Below, in pieces: positions 10,513-22,124 of a DNA stretch of 64,000 nucleotides (positions within the stretch are counted from its first letter, which is position 1; the number at the start of each line of letters is the position of its first letter). A program made the translations under genes and the position numbers. Source of the stretch: Porites lobata (lineage: Eukaryota; Cnidaria; Anthozoa; Scleractinia; Poritidae); contig CALNXK010000008.1 in the NCBI GenBank assembly GCA_942486035.1, positions 1,422,001 through 1,486,000 on the forward strand, given 5' to 3'. The notes under the pieces were generated by a model. That model was not told the origin of the DNA, did no database searches, and worked only from the letters and a program-made list of their open reading frames with translations.

Positions 10513-13500
10513 CTAAGAAAATATAAACACCGGAAAACAACCAATTAATAAGTACATGACCACAAATCAATTTATCAGAACTGCACAGAAGTCAATCCCA
10601 CTGCAATCACTTTTAGTACAATCATGTATTCCCTACGGCCTCATGATGTAATTCTGCGTATTTAAAGTAGAGGAAAATAACATAATTCAATATTATTAGT
10701 GAATTAAAATTAATCATAATTAATAATTAGCAGATAAAGCTAACACAACCAACCTGACGACTTGTCTCCAGGTAGCTTTGAACTGTTTCAAAGTGAAAAC
10801 GATTCCAGTAATCCTATGAAAAAAGGCAATAATAGCCTCCACATCATCAGTTGTACCAGCCCTGGGGTGTTCTGCATAACCAACTTCACCATTTTGGCAT
10901 CTCCTAAACTCCATGCTTTCAATATTGGAGGTCACTGCGATAACTGTCTCACGTGAGAAACCGCAGAGCTCCTTGACGGGCCTATAAAAATAAACAACAG
11001 ACAAAGCCAAAAGTTAAAGGCTTTTCTAAATACAATAAGTTACAAATTATGTACCTTGAGTAGCAGATCCAGGAAAAAATGTGAGAAGGAAAGTGAGGCC
11101 TTAGACTTGACCTAATCCGAAATACAGGAAGTATGACGCAAAGGTCTCTTTGAACCCAAGCCCTAGGGAAATGTAGTCAGCCTTTTCCTACTATCACGCT
11201 TAATTTTTGGCCTCCCCATTTTAATCCCTGACTTTAATTGAATACCTGTTGATGTCTATTGTGGAGAAGTCATAAATTTCTACATGCCAGGGCATCCACT
11301 CGTCTAGGATCATGTTCAGCATTGCATAGTTTCTCTTGCAACGTTCCAACTGTGTCAGACCTCGACCATCTGCTGCCTCATGCCAGCCTGCAACTATCTC
11401 CACATACTTTCCTTCTCTTTCATAACCATTTTCATGCAGAAATTTGGCCACCAGAAATGAAAGCATGCGTTCCGCATCCGGTACTGATTGTTTCCTTTCA
11501 CCTCGCAGTGCGGCAAGAGTCAGTCCAGTTGTGGGGTCAAGCACAGCTTTGTCAAATCCCTCCAGATTAAAGCCCTCTGGACCTTTTTCTCTTGTGTGCT
11601 TCCAAATACGTTTTAGTACATGATCTTCACGTTCGTGGTAGAAGTCACCTGTAATCGGATCCACCTCAGGGACATACACATGCATACTAAAATCTGCACC
11701 CTCCTTCTTCAGCTCTGCAATTCTGTTGCGGTAACGAAATGTGGCTACTATAGTTCTCAACTTATCCAGGAGACTTTCTGTTCTTACTTTTGTTCTGAAA
11801 GGGAAGGGCTCATGTCCTGGTGGTACTAAATTTCTTCTTACTGTACTGATGGCATCTTCAAAGCTCAGTCCATCTCTTGCCTGCAGAAGATGAAGTTCCT
11901 GGATAACTTCACCAGGGATGGCTTGGTCTTTTTTTTCTACAACAGGAGTCCCATTTGGTAGTTCTGGAATGAAGAACAAGGTTTACTGTCAGAGTCAGAA
12001 AACTGTGAACACTTGAAAAACTTCAGAAATGTTGTGTAGTGACCAATCACAATCAGATTAAGATGGCTTTCTCCTCGTAACACGAAAAAATTCCATAAAT
12101 ATTTCTGATGTTCACGGTTTTGGGAGTTTCACACTAAAACCTGTTAAAAAGCTTGAAACTGTCAGCTTTGAATCTCTAGAAACTATGTGACATCTTAAAA
12201 GTACCCACAAACATTTTTTTGTACCTTGAGAAGTTCTCGTTTGATGACATATGTAGCTTGTTTGATACCAGTAATTAAATAATTCAATGAGGAAAATGAA
12301 ATTTTGGGAAGAAAAGAAATCAGCACTTGCTCGCTACAAAGAGAGCTTCCCACAGGATTACTCTAATCATCCTTGACCCCACTCGTAATAAGTGGCTTTC
12401 TATTGATGATTAGATGGCAGTAGTGGCATTCAGTCTGTTAACCAACCTCCAATTTTTACCAGCATGGCCTTCAAGACTTGCTCTCTCTGATGGCTGACAC
12501 TCTCTTTGGCATCATGTATGAGCTGCCACAAATGAAGAGGTCTTGTAGATCCTTGAGTCCTCAAACTGTTGAACTCACCATCTGTTACTGTACCTATACA
12601 AAATAAAAATAAATACTGGTAAATAATCTGGATGCAAAGACATAATGCTCCATTTTTTTGGCATCATCTGTTTGATTTACAATTATTATTCCCCTAGATT
12701 AAGTAAAGAAAGATGTCTTTGATTACATAATGAAAAGGAAAATGGCCATTTGTGAGAACAAAATATCATGAAATGTGCACCTTTTTTAATGGTTAATTTT
12801 AAAAAAATAGAGTTATACAAGTCTTGTGAAGAGGAAGTATTTCCGTAAAAATACCTACCAACAGGCTTTAAACCAAGCCGCATCATCTCTGTCTTGATGT
12901 TAACTGTCAGATCTCTCGCAAATTGATCCCTGATACTTTTATATGGCACATACTGGATGGGCATGGTATAGGGCTTCCTGTTTCTTCTCTCATCACTCAG
13001 TAAAAACAACAACACATGAGTAGCACCCGGCTGGCGTTTCTTTACAAACAGATTTCTTAGATAGGTGAGGGAATCCTTTTCTATGTTACACAGGGCTGTC
13101 TGAACATCTTCCACTCGTGGAGCATGGGGGTCGAGACAAGAGATCATTGTCTCATACCTACAACAATAGGACATACTACTATAAGTAACAAATAAATTAT
13201 TGAAGCTCATTACATGTAGTTAGTGATCAAAACATTCTGCACACCTTCCGATAAAACTCTGAGCTTGTCGTAACAATGTATTGAATTCAACACGTTCCCA
13301 GCACAACGTCTTCAGCAGCTTTTCAGAGGTATTAGGAGCATTGAACTTCTTTTCATATTCCTGTTCAGCTGCAGTAAGTCCATGGGTAAGAAACGTAATA
13401 TCTGACTCCACTGCTGTGACCAGTGCTCTCAGCCTTGTCTCCAGGAAAACTCTCTCTTTCCTGAGGTTTTCTGCTTTACACAGAATACGTCGCCTGTCAT

Positions 13501-16396
13501 ATTCCTCACGTAATTTCATCAGCTTTCCATCAAGCATGTCCACGTCACCATTCCATACACCCTTGACAGACTCCTGAAGAGCAGGTTTTAGATCAAATGC
13601 ATCAGCTTTGATCCAGAATCGGCCTGTCGGATTAGATTCCTTCAATTGCTTCAATGCCTCAAGCTAAGGTAGAAAAAGTACATGTATCTATCATTAATAC
13701 AATAATGTCAGCGTGAAAGTTACCCTTTTTTCTCTACTTTGAAAAAAATTTCGTGTTTATTCATAATTAGGGAGATTCATAGGGTTAAATAAGAATACTC
13801 AATATTGGGTGGAAACATAAATAAAGCAGACATTTACATTCAACTGTCCTAACGTAAGTAACCATGAGAATTCCATGTGTTGTCCCATTATTTGAATAGT
13901 GTTTCCTCAAATTAAGGTACCTTTACTTGCAACCTTGAATAAGAACCAAAATCATTAAAACAATCTATAAAAAAGAGGCATTATGAGTACCTACAATGAC
14001 ATCATTGGGCCAAAAACTGTACCTGAAGCTCTGGTTTGTCGGTGAAGTCACATGAAGAAGCTGTATGCTTTTGAAGAGTTCTTGTACTTGGAGCTGCCAC
14101 ATTGGGTCTGGCCTGTAAATTACACAAACAAAAGTCAATCCAATTTTATCACAAGAGGGCAAAATGAGCCACAAACAAGAAGAAGAGTTTTACCAAGAGT
14201 TTTTAGTCAGGATGTTAGGTTTCAAAAACAGTCCATAAATAGTAAACTTCATTTTCTTTTTCATCTTAAGCAAAAGTTTTTTAATGCACCCAAAAACGCG
14301 GAGCAGGAGATGTATGGAGCAATGTTCAAATGGTATGAGAACATAACAAACTATTAAAAAGCAGAGGTTAGTCTTAAGGTAGCTGTGGTAATACTAACTG
14401 TTAATGGAAAGCCATGTTGCTGCTTTGGCAAGCCACTCCACATGGGACCCCGGAAAAGACGATTGAATCGTGATGGAAACTCTGAGCACATAGTCTCATG
14501 CCACATGGCAAAATCGTTGGGCACCTTTACCTAAAATACAAACAAACAATAAAAAAATTATGTGACAGTGAAAGAGAAAATAATTCGCAAACCTATACAA
14601 ACCCAATTAAATTCTGAGACGTTATTTTTTTCCTGTGATGATATTAAAATTGACATGCTAAATCATGATAGGAAGGGCTATATAATGCTCATTTTGTTTA
14701 TCCCAAAAACACAGATTCAAGTTTACAGCCCCACTGAAGTCATCACAAATAAAGCTGTAAAGAAGCTTCCAACCTGCACAAAGAGAATTTCATCTCGTTA
14801 ATCAATATATTTTTTTCAGATACATAAGATTACAGTAATGCAGATTAACACAACTGGCGTTGTGAAACTAACCTGACTGATATTTGTGGACGAGAAGAAG
14901 TCAATTTGATATTCAATCAAACCAAAGGGCATTCGGTTCAGAGGCAATAAAGACTCGTCAGATTCAGGATGTGCTGTGGCAATTACATAAGGAAATCTGT
15001 ACACAAGATTAGTCTTTCCTTGAGACTGCAGTAACTTCATTGCTTTTACTGATAATGAAGCAAAGTTTCCTGGGTTTGTGTCTATACCAGCTCTCAATGC
15101 AAGCTCAAGGAAAGAGGCATCTGCAATTTTCTCCAGTTTTACGGCATCTAAGGAGGGAAGGTCTTGCAAAATTTCGGACAATTTGATAGACAGCAAGGAG
15201 CACTGGCAGGCAACGGCTGGTGGATTCTGCTGTGGGTTTGTCGCTGACTGCTGTTGCAATTGCACTGCATTCTTTGCATTCTGCATTCTTTGTTTAGGAT
15301 GACCCACTGTTAACTCAGCTAGGGCATCACTGAGTGTTAAGTTATATGTTTCCTCAGCTGCCTCTAAAGATCTAAACCTCCCTTTGAGATACGTACACAC
15401 TCGTCCTCTAACTCTGTTGTCTGTGAAAAGTAAACATTCAAAAATACACTACCTAAGCATATGTACCACACTACAGCTAAAAATGTGCATAATTTCAATT
15501 ACAAAAAAATGAAACTGTCTGGGAATTTTCTTCACACTTATTTTTTCTTGCTTGTTCAATATCGGTGAAGATTCAGTTACACAGTAATCACAATAAAGGT
15601 AAAATACAATGGCTGTGAGTTGTTGATCTGGGGTAGTGCATCCCTTTACAAACAACCCCGCACATTCTTAAATGTACATGTACTTGATCCATGCAACCAC
15701 TCTTTGCTTAAGTTACTCATTGACTAACAATAATAATAAATAATTGCAAACAATAATAATAATAGTTGTGGTAGATAGGACAATTTCAAACATACTTGAG
15801 AGAAGAAAGTTGGCGGAGGTGCTTTCCTGGATGTGTCTTGCTGCTTCACCCCAAAAGGAATGGCTTTCTCTAAAACCTGGCCACTCTGTTGATGTGTCAC
15901 TGTAGTTGGGGTCCATTCTTGACAGACCAACAAACTCAACTAGTGCTCTCTCCTCTTGAAAAGTCCACTTGTGTTTTTTCACAGGTGACTTTCGCAAAGG
16001 ACTGACTACATGACGTTTTGGCTTTGAGATCTGATTGGATACCTAGATTTCAAAAAAAAAATTCTGATCTTTTCTATCCGTCCTATTAAATAACCAATGT
16101 AGAATATTCAAGATGAAGGAGAAAGAATGTCACTAACAAAAAATAGAGGTCTTATAAATCTAGTAGTGAGGTGGAATTCAAAATTGCAACTGGCTGGAAA
16201 AGGGCTAGTATCAGGAGTATGTACTAACCTTCCTGTTTGGACTTGGCCCATTCGATGATTCACTTCTTTGAAACAGTGTTTTTCTGATTGCCGTCGAATG
16301 TGACCTCTTCGCTCTTTTCTTTTCCTTCGACGGCGTTGAACCGGTGGAAACATGTGCCCTTTTCACAAGTCTGTTTCCTTCTTCAGCTTCCTCCAT
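10449..16396 (-). CDS. Uncharacterised SANT/Myb-like multi-exon protein (gene 1), 11 coding exons, 1019 aa
   Basis: Exons, 5' to 3' on the minus strand: 16396-16229, 16042-15796, 15420-14873, 14530-14399, 14112-14023, 13663-13245, 13157-12859, 12593-12447, 11963-11246, 10981-10754, 10512-10449. All introns are GT-AG and all phases agree; the sum is 3060 bases (1020 codons with stop). Residues about 1-75 are basic and polar. About 78-130 form a SANT/Myb-like segment (HKWTFQEERALVEFV ... FWGEAARHI). About 415-500 form a probable coiled coil. The region 684-1019 contains GWHEAADGRGLTQLERC, DEWMPWH, TTDDVEAIIAFF and PDLPFYYWT, resembling a family of uncharacterised cnidarian and other invertebrate proteins known to me only from memory. 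Acidic patches near TTDDVE could be remnants of a nuclease or transposase fold, but this is speculation. It is probably nuclear and DNA-binding. Its stop is followed by an in-frame open extension (10215-10448). Confidence 0.8.
10754..10981 (-). CDS. Gene 1 coding exon 10
   Basis: The acceptor is tatttttatag and the donor TCAG|gttggt. It encodes RPVKELCGFSRETVIAVTSN, then HPRAGTTDDVEAIIAFFHR and FTLKQFKATWRQVVR. The TTDDVE(x)nFF pattern recurs in related uncharacterised proteins as I remember them. Confidence 0.85.
11246..11963 (-). CDS. Gene 1 coding exon 9 (conserved core)
   Basis: The acceptor is gttcttcattccag and the donor ACAG|gtattc, giving 239 residues. It holds the most family-like part: VYVPEVDPITGDFYHEREDH, a helical segment, then AGWHEAADGRGLTQLERCKR and DEWMPWHVEIYDF. 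The clustered H, D, E and W residues suggest a folded, possibly metal-binding core; no active site can be proved. Confidence 0.85.
12447..12593 (-). CDS. Gene 1 coding exon 8
   Basis: The acceptor is attttgtatag and the donor GGAG|gttggt; it enters with two bases and leaves with one. It encodes TVTDGEFNSLRTQGSTRPLH and a helical HQREQVLKAMLVKIG end. Confidence 0.8.
12859..13157 (-). CDS. Gene 1 coding exon 7
   Basis: The acceptor is tattgttgtag. The donor GTTG|gtaggt is chosen over gtattt four bases on because only it keeps the next exon in frame. It encodes YETMISCLDPHAPRVEDVQT and KKRQPGATHVLLFLLSDERR. Function was not recognised. Confidence 0.8.
13245..13663 (-). CDS. Gene 1 coding exon 6 (coiled coil)
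   Basis: The acceptor is ttctaccttag and the donor AAG|gtgtgc, leaving in phase 2. From VDMLDGKLMKLREEYDRRR onward, leucines and charged residues alternate in heptad fashion for about 80 residues, suggesting a coiled coil and self-association. Confidence 0.85.
14023..14112 (-). CDS. Gene 1 coding exon 5
   Basis: 30 codons, phase 0 at both ends (acceptor gtaatttacag, donor CAG|gtacag). It is a polar linker from ARPNVAAPSTRTLQ to DKPELQ, probably disordered. Confidence 0.75.
14399..14530 (-). CDS. Gene 1 coding exon 4
   Basis: 44 codons with phase 0 at both ends (acceptor tgtattttag, donor ACA|gttagt). It contains FAMWHETMCSEFPSRFNRLF and a GPMWSG motif rich in aromatic residues. Confidence 0.8.
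14873..15420 (-). CDS. Gene 1 coding exon 3
   Basis: The acceptor is acttttcacag and the donor CAG|gttagt; it enters in phase 1 and leaves in phase 0. It encodes 183 residues that start NNRVRGRVCTYLKGRFR, include a glutamine/asparagine-rich stretch (VQLQQQSATNPQQNPP) and end in FFSSTNISQ. No known domain was recognised. Confidence 0.85.
15796..16042 (-). CDS. Gene 1 coding exon 2 (SANT/Myb-like)
   Basis: The acceptor is ttgaaatctag and the donor CAA|gtatgt, ending in phase 1. It encodes VKKHKWTFQEERALVEFVG and later SFWGEAARHIQ. The spaced tryptophans and the F-W-x-x-A-A-x-x-I ending are typical of SANT/Myb-related DNA-binding segments, although the middle is longer than a classical repeat. 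Confidence 0.85.
16229..16396 (-). CDS. Gene 1 coding exon 1 (start codon)
   Basis: ATG at 16394-16396 opens MEEAEEGNRLVKRAHVSTG and 56 codons follow. The exon ends AAG|gttagt in phase 0. A good acceptor (ttcttcggtatag) lies one base before the ATG, so the 5' leader is probably on an upstream exon. The segment is rich in K, R and S and could hold a nuclear localisation signal (KEKKRAKR). Confidence 0.8.
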
Positions 16397-16776
16397 ACTA
16401 TACCGAAGAAAATGAAAATTTTGGTTTACAGAAAAACTGAAGTTTTTAAACTATTTTAAAGTGCAACTTTAAGGCTATTTGGTATGGAAACCAAATATGT
16501 AAATATAGTAAAAATATTGGTCGAGCCCGAAGTTTTGCGCCCTCCGCGCCATTCTCGATTAACCAGGATTGACACATTTCGTGATATTCAATACGACGAA
16601 AAGGCCAAAAATTGACCGATTTCTCTGCCTTCAAAACGATCTAATTCCTGCGTCACTTTGGGTCACTTTGCTTAAAATAAGAAGATAAACCTTTAAATTA
16701 CATTAAAATTGAACTTACTTCAAAATTATCCCACTAGAAAAGAAACTACAAACAAATTTTCAGAACTATACCAAGG

Positions 16777-18395
16777 GGGAGAGTTGAAAAAACTGACCCC
16801 CACTCCGCGGACTACCCACTGACCCCACTCCGCGGACTACTCTACGGACTACTCCGCGGACTACTCTACGGACTAGTCCGCGGACTACCCTGCGGACTAC
16901 CCCAACTAATCAACCAAATTTACTTTCACGGAGAAAAGAGTTACAAGAAGCGTACCTGCCTACCAGATCACACTTGATAATTTTTAATTTTTAAAATTTT
17001 TAAAACCTTCGAAGCCTTCATCGAACAAGCGAACTTAAATCACCCAACTATCAAATTCACGGCCGAAATATCTGACACTGAGACTGTGTTTTTAGACACG
17101 ATTGTATACAAAGGCACAAGATTCAAGGAAAAATCTATCCTTGATGTAAAGACACATTTTAAAAAAACGGAAACCTTCCAGTACACACATTTCACCTCTT
17201 GTCACCCGCCGAGTGTTAAAAAAGGATTTGTCAAAGGAGAAGCCTTGAGAATCCTACGAACAAACTCCTCAAAAACTACGTTTGAGGAAAATATTTCAAA
17301 TTTCAAAATACGCTTGATTGACAGAGGCTACCCACAAACTATGATAGAAAACCTTCTATCAGATATAAAGTTCACAGAGAGGGAGTCTGCTCTCTTGAAA
17401 CACAAACAACAAAGAGGAAAAAGAAATATTGCCTTTCGTGACACAGTACCAGCCCTCAGTGTCTACTTTAAAAAGTTTTTTAATGAAAAACTGGAATCTT
17501 ATACAAACCCAACCGTTAAAATTTTTAAAGAACCACCTATCATTTCCTACAAGAAAGGAAAATCCCTTGCTCGTTAGAGCTAAAATATAAATGTATTTAT
17601 CATGGGTTATGTAACCTTTTCTTTGGGGTGTTACATGGTATGCTGTTCTGTTGCTTCATTAGCGGTAGGCTAATATATTCGAGTTGTTCTCATTTATATT
17701 CATTCGCGTCTTACGACCGTCCCTAAAAATTAAATACCCAGTGACCAGGGGTTTCTTTTAGACTATTTTTTGCATGCTGCATATGAAAGGTTTAGCACGT
17801 TTTGTATGTTTACTGAATCATTGTTATACGAGCATAGTTTAGATCATTTTGTAGGTTGTTCTTCTTGCTGTAATTTTTTACATTTCCGAGTTTTCATTCT
17901 GTTTGTTGTAAATCCATTCTGTTGATGAAGGCATAATAAAGAGGGTCGCATTGAGGTTGCTTGTTACATGATAAATGTTTTATATTCGTTTGAGCGGGGT
18001 AGCGATTAGAATATAAAAGGTTTACACAAGGTTTCACGCCGGTATAGATGTGCGGCCTGTCACCCTTGCAAGGCAAACAATTGAAACAAATTAAAAGGGA
18101 TGAAAAACACACAATTACCGGTCATCCATTGCTGAACGGCGTGCTCTGACTTGTGGCCGATGAAGACTTAAAGGAGAGCTGGGTCGAGTAAAGGGCGAAA
18201 ATCAAGATGGCGGCTGTTTATCAAGTGTGAAATCTTTTCTCCGTGAAAGTAAATTTGGTTGATTAGTTAGGGTAGTCCGCAGGGTAGTCCGCGGACTAGT
18301 CCGTAGAGTAGTCCGCGGAGTAGTCCGTAGAGTAGTCCGCGGAGTGGGGTCAGTGGGTAGTCCGCGGAGTGGGGGTCAGTTTTTTCAACTCTCCC
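16777..18395. mobile_element. Terminal-inverted-repeat element with perfect 9-bp target duplication
   Basis: The ends GGGAGAGTTGAAAAAACTGA and the mirrored TCAGTTTTTTCAACTCTCCC are inverted copies. Arms of about 165-200 bp carry short tandem units (TCCGCGGACTAC and TCTACGGACTAC). ATACCAAGG occurs immediately outside both ends (16768-16776 and 18396-18404), a 9-bp target duplication that fits Mutator-like (MULE) insertion. The left arm has a 28-bp extra segment near 16935-16962. It encodes no transposase; a Penelope-like RT fragment sits inside, so it is non-autonomous and nested. Confidence 0.85.
17005..17577 (+). pseudogene. Penelope-like element reverse transcriptase fragment
   Basis: A frame open from 17005 to TAG at 17575-17577 reads TFEAFIEQANLNHPTIKFTA, FLDTIVYKG, then FTSCHPPSVKKGFVKGEALR and KEPPIISYKKGKSL. 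The F-L-D-x-x-x-Y-K, S-C-H-P-x-x-V-K-K and A-L-R-x-x-R series is the thumb/C-terminal part of Penelope-like RTs. The catalytic palm and any GIY-YIG endonuclease are absent, so this is a truncated, inactive piece. It lies inside the 9-bp-duplication element. Confidence 0.8.
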
Positions 18396-18404
18396 ATACC
18401 AAGG

Positions 18405-21084
18405 CTGTAAATGAGGAAAGATCGAGGTATCACAATTCAAATGCGAAAAAAATACCCGTTTCAGGGGAAAAACTCCTGTAAATCTTTCTCCTATGAAACG
18501 ATCAAAAGACAAAGAATGTATATTTAGTTTTACTTACGTTAAATTAAGAGTCTAACCCGCCAAAAATCGCTCTGAAAAATACTGAAAAAACACCACGTGC
18601 GGAGGAAAACTCTGCCATCTTGCGAATAATACGATTGCAATGCACTGTGGGAAGACGTTCACTCCTCCTCTGCATTAACCTGAGATCAGTCGTTTTTTTT
18701 TTTTTGCTTCTTTGTTTCTTTGGCTCGAGAGGGGGAAAAAATAACGCCTGATACATTCATTTAACGAGCCGTTAACCGCCCCCTAATTTACATAATCTAA
18801 CGTCTCCTTGATCTGTCATGTTATTAGCCAATAAGCGTTTACCATACGGGAATCAAATTTTGGCGCGAATAATGTCTCTTTTAAAATCAATTTTAGGGAA
18901 AAGAAAATTTTTAAGTACGTCCATGTTCGGATGGCGCTTCCTAAAAAGAATTTTAAATGTGTTCAAATACTGCTAGCTGGAGCTGCCGTACCTTTATTTA
19001 AGAGCTACAAATAATAAAGAATCTACGGGTTAAAGCTCGTTGACTTCGTTCTGTGCCGAAGCAGTGAAAAAAAAATTAGGCTGAAGCACCATATTTTACG
19101 AACTGAAAGGTGTTGTGAAAGCGAAGATCGCTGAGAATAACTCGCAGGTTTCTGAAGGAGGAATTACAGTCAAACCAGGTCAAGATTCCATTCATGAATT
19201 GATTATTTGAAAAGTGAACCCGTTTGTCGCTTCTGTATCTTGTGGCCGGAATCAAATTGCATTCAAATGATCGGTGAAGTTTTGACTGCAACTTTTTAGT
19301 ATACGATGAGATGGAAAATATTTCAATGGGTGAAATTTCTATTTAGGCATTCTTCAAATTCAAGAAAACTGAGCCGGCAGAAATTTTTATAACGAACTCG
19401 CGTGTGTATTCACTGCTCATGACGTAAGCAAAAATGCAGACTGAAATCAACAACAACTAACGGATGGCGGCATTTTGGCCAATTGGAACAGCGCAAATCA
19501 TCCGTATTGTTTCCTATCCAATCAGAAAAAAGTCCAGATTCTGGCTTTTTTACATGTGATCCGACAAAGAAATGTATCATGCCCTCTTCCCGTGAGAGAC
19601 TTAAAGGGATAATAGGGAGAGGGCATGATCTCAGGCTACCTCTGCATAGGACCCTTAGACACTCACTGAAGCCATGTTTTCATAAATCCAGTCAGATTTA
19701 TATATCGGGAACTCATGTTTCGCTGAGGCTTATAAACTGAACACCGATCTTCGATGTAACGCCGGTTGTGTTAGTAACACACAAAGTAACAATTACACAA
19801 AGTTAATTTTTAATTCATCGTGTCGCGAACTCTCAAAGGACTCAAAACAAGCTGTGGACCGGATGCTTCTCTCAACAAAGTTCGTAACTTGAGCGAACGA
19901 TTAAATCTCCCAGCAAATAAAAAAGAAACCGAAAAAGAGAAGAAAATTAGGTATAGATTTTGAGCTTATTGACTGACTTACTAATAACTGCAATACGTAA
20001 CTGTAACATTGTGCAATAAGATCAATCCTTAATGTTCATTACCTGCAAGCTCTCTGCGCAAATCTCCGCGTTGATTTTAACTGTGATTCAATTAATGCAG
20101 TTACGGTACATTGCATAAGTTAAAAAAAAAAAAAACTTCTAGAAATCGCATTTTAATTTTATGTGAGAAATTTTTCACAAACAGCCGCTGATAGCCGGGG
20201 AGAACCGGATGCATGCGGTCAACACAGGTTTATCTGAAATAAGCCCTAAATTACATGGTAAATAAACTTTCCAAGATAACGTCTCACCTCGTTTACGTTG
20301 CATCAAGCAACAACGCTCAGATCTGAATAAACTCTGACGTATGGTTATCTTTCTCTCATAAATTATTCTGCACATGCATGGCACATTACATTTGTATATC
20401 TGAGATGTCACGCGCAACTGAAATCACGATTTCGCGCGCTGCGGTGAAGTGACCAATGCACGTAATAAGAAACAAACCGTCCTTCGTGCTTTATCTTATC
20501 TCAGATTATTTGCTTGGCGGTTGCATCGCTGTGAGATGAGGTCGATGAGGGCTTTCGCTTGATTTAACTGTTTGTTACGATCTTCCAAAAGTATACTTCA
20601 ACTCTGCGGATTGTCTGAACACGTAGATATTGCTTTTATCATAAAAATGGGTATGACTCCTCAGCGACTTGTATGTATTTGGAAACAGTTGGAAAGGATC
20701 TGGTTGTCGGCGGTGCACGCGGCTGGAGGTGACGTCTTCCAAGAGTCTTCTCTTTATATGTGATTGTGATATACATTGTTCCCTCTTTTTGCATAACATG
20801 TTACTGTAACGTTTGAGTACACACCATACCGTATGTGAAACAAATGAACGGTAGTAAACATTTATATACTTCCGACCGTACTGCAATTTTAGTTTTTACA
20901 GTGTTCCTTGCTCAGGATCGCTGTTTTGTATAGATCTCACACTCAATGTCACGTCGCCTCTTTCATTCTCGCAGAAATTTGACGTTTTTCTTGTGTAGTT
21001 CTTTATCAGCCAGTAATTAATGTTCAGGCCTAGCCCGCGAGGTTCTAATGATATTTGACCTATTTGAGTAAAGCCGTGAACATA
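18405..21084. other. Intergenic DNA, no gene recognised
   Basis: Only short, unconvincing frames are present. A small hairpin near 19578-19632 pairs ATGCCCTCTT with a mirrored AGAGGGCAT. A poly-A tract lies near 20123. Confidence 0.45.
18538..18640 (-). other. Candidate 5' non-coding exon of gene 1 or first exon of another transcript
   Basis: A strong donor AAC|gtaagtaaaac lies at 18537/18538 on the minus strand. It is preceded by a short frame starting ATGGCAGAGTTTTCC that stops before the donor. Gene 1's first coding exon has an acceptor one base before its ATG and needs such a leader. The 16777-18395 element would then sit in the leader intron. The link is unproven. Confidence 0.25.
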
Positions 21085-21137
21085 ACATGCATGTAACTTA
21101 CATTGTCAATGATTAACAATGTAAGTTACGTGCATGT
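21085..21137. repeat. 22-bp-stem hairpin
   Basis: ACATGCATGTAACTTACATT(GT) and its inverted copy are separated by a 9-base loop, with a single mismatch in the stem. It is isolated: no gene sits next to it, so a transcription or processing role cannot be inferred. Confidence 0.8.
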
Positions 21138-22124
21138 AGATTTCAGCATTTCTGAAAAACTCCTCGTTAGACAAGAATTTCCCGAGAATTCTTAGGAACA
21201 TCAGCGTAAAGGAATCAGCTAAGAAATAATTCTTGTGAAATCCTGGGACTGTGCTGAGGTAAATCTTGCCATTTCAGGGTAAATTTCGACGGTTTGCTTT
21301 CATTTTATTTCATGAATTTCTATCTTACTGGTATTTCCATCCTATTTGTTGTACTGTTTTCAGACAACTCTAAGGCTATTTTCTTACTGTTTTTACACTG
21401 TTTTTGCATTTTTGCATCCTATTTTTGATGTATTTTCATATATGTGTGCTTTTGCTATTCTACTTCTGTGGTATTTTTATACTATTATAATAGTATTTTT
21501 ATTGTATTTGCAAATAAGAGTATTTTATAAAACCCTTACTAAATTTTAGTTCCTCGCAAAACGCCGGGCGAAGTGTGTTTATAATCTCGTCGCACGCAAA
21601 GCGCGCTCATTGCGTGGACCGCGCGTGGATGCCAGCGAGCTGCAAACGCGCAGCGTTCATCTTTACTTGTATACATGTATATCCAATGGTGTCCGCCATG
21701 ACGTCATACAGTAGTTTGACGTCACGGCGTATTTTATGTTTCTAGGCACCATTCGACTGAAAGCGATTCCCCATCATATCAATGACCAAAGTGCTTGGTT
21801 TTTTCTGGCCGTTTTAGGAGTCGGTAAGTGCTTTTTGCAACTGAAATTCGAATGCAAAAGTACCTTTAAGAGCAAATGGAAGCGATTTTGATAATTAATT
21901 ATCAGACGAGCTTATACCGTGTCTGTTTATAGTTGGGCATCTGTTCTTTAAATGCGATGAATTGTGTTTACGTTTGGTTTCCACTGTCAAAACAGCAGTC
22001 ATTCTTCTGAAAAGTATCTCTGAATTCATGTTTAATAGGGCTCGATCAACTTTGTTCAGGGCTCGCTGGCGGAAAGGGAAAAGGGTTTTAATAAAATATT
22101 ATCAACTTTGTCACAATGTGTTTC

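Noticed and set aside
14562..14801. A 79-codon plus-strand frame between gene 1 exons 3 and 4
   Set aside because: It is AT-rich intron sequence with no domain, opposite to the well-supported gene 1.
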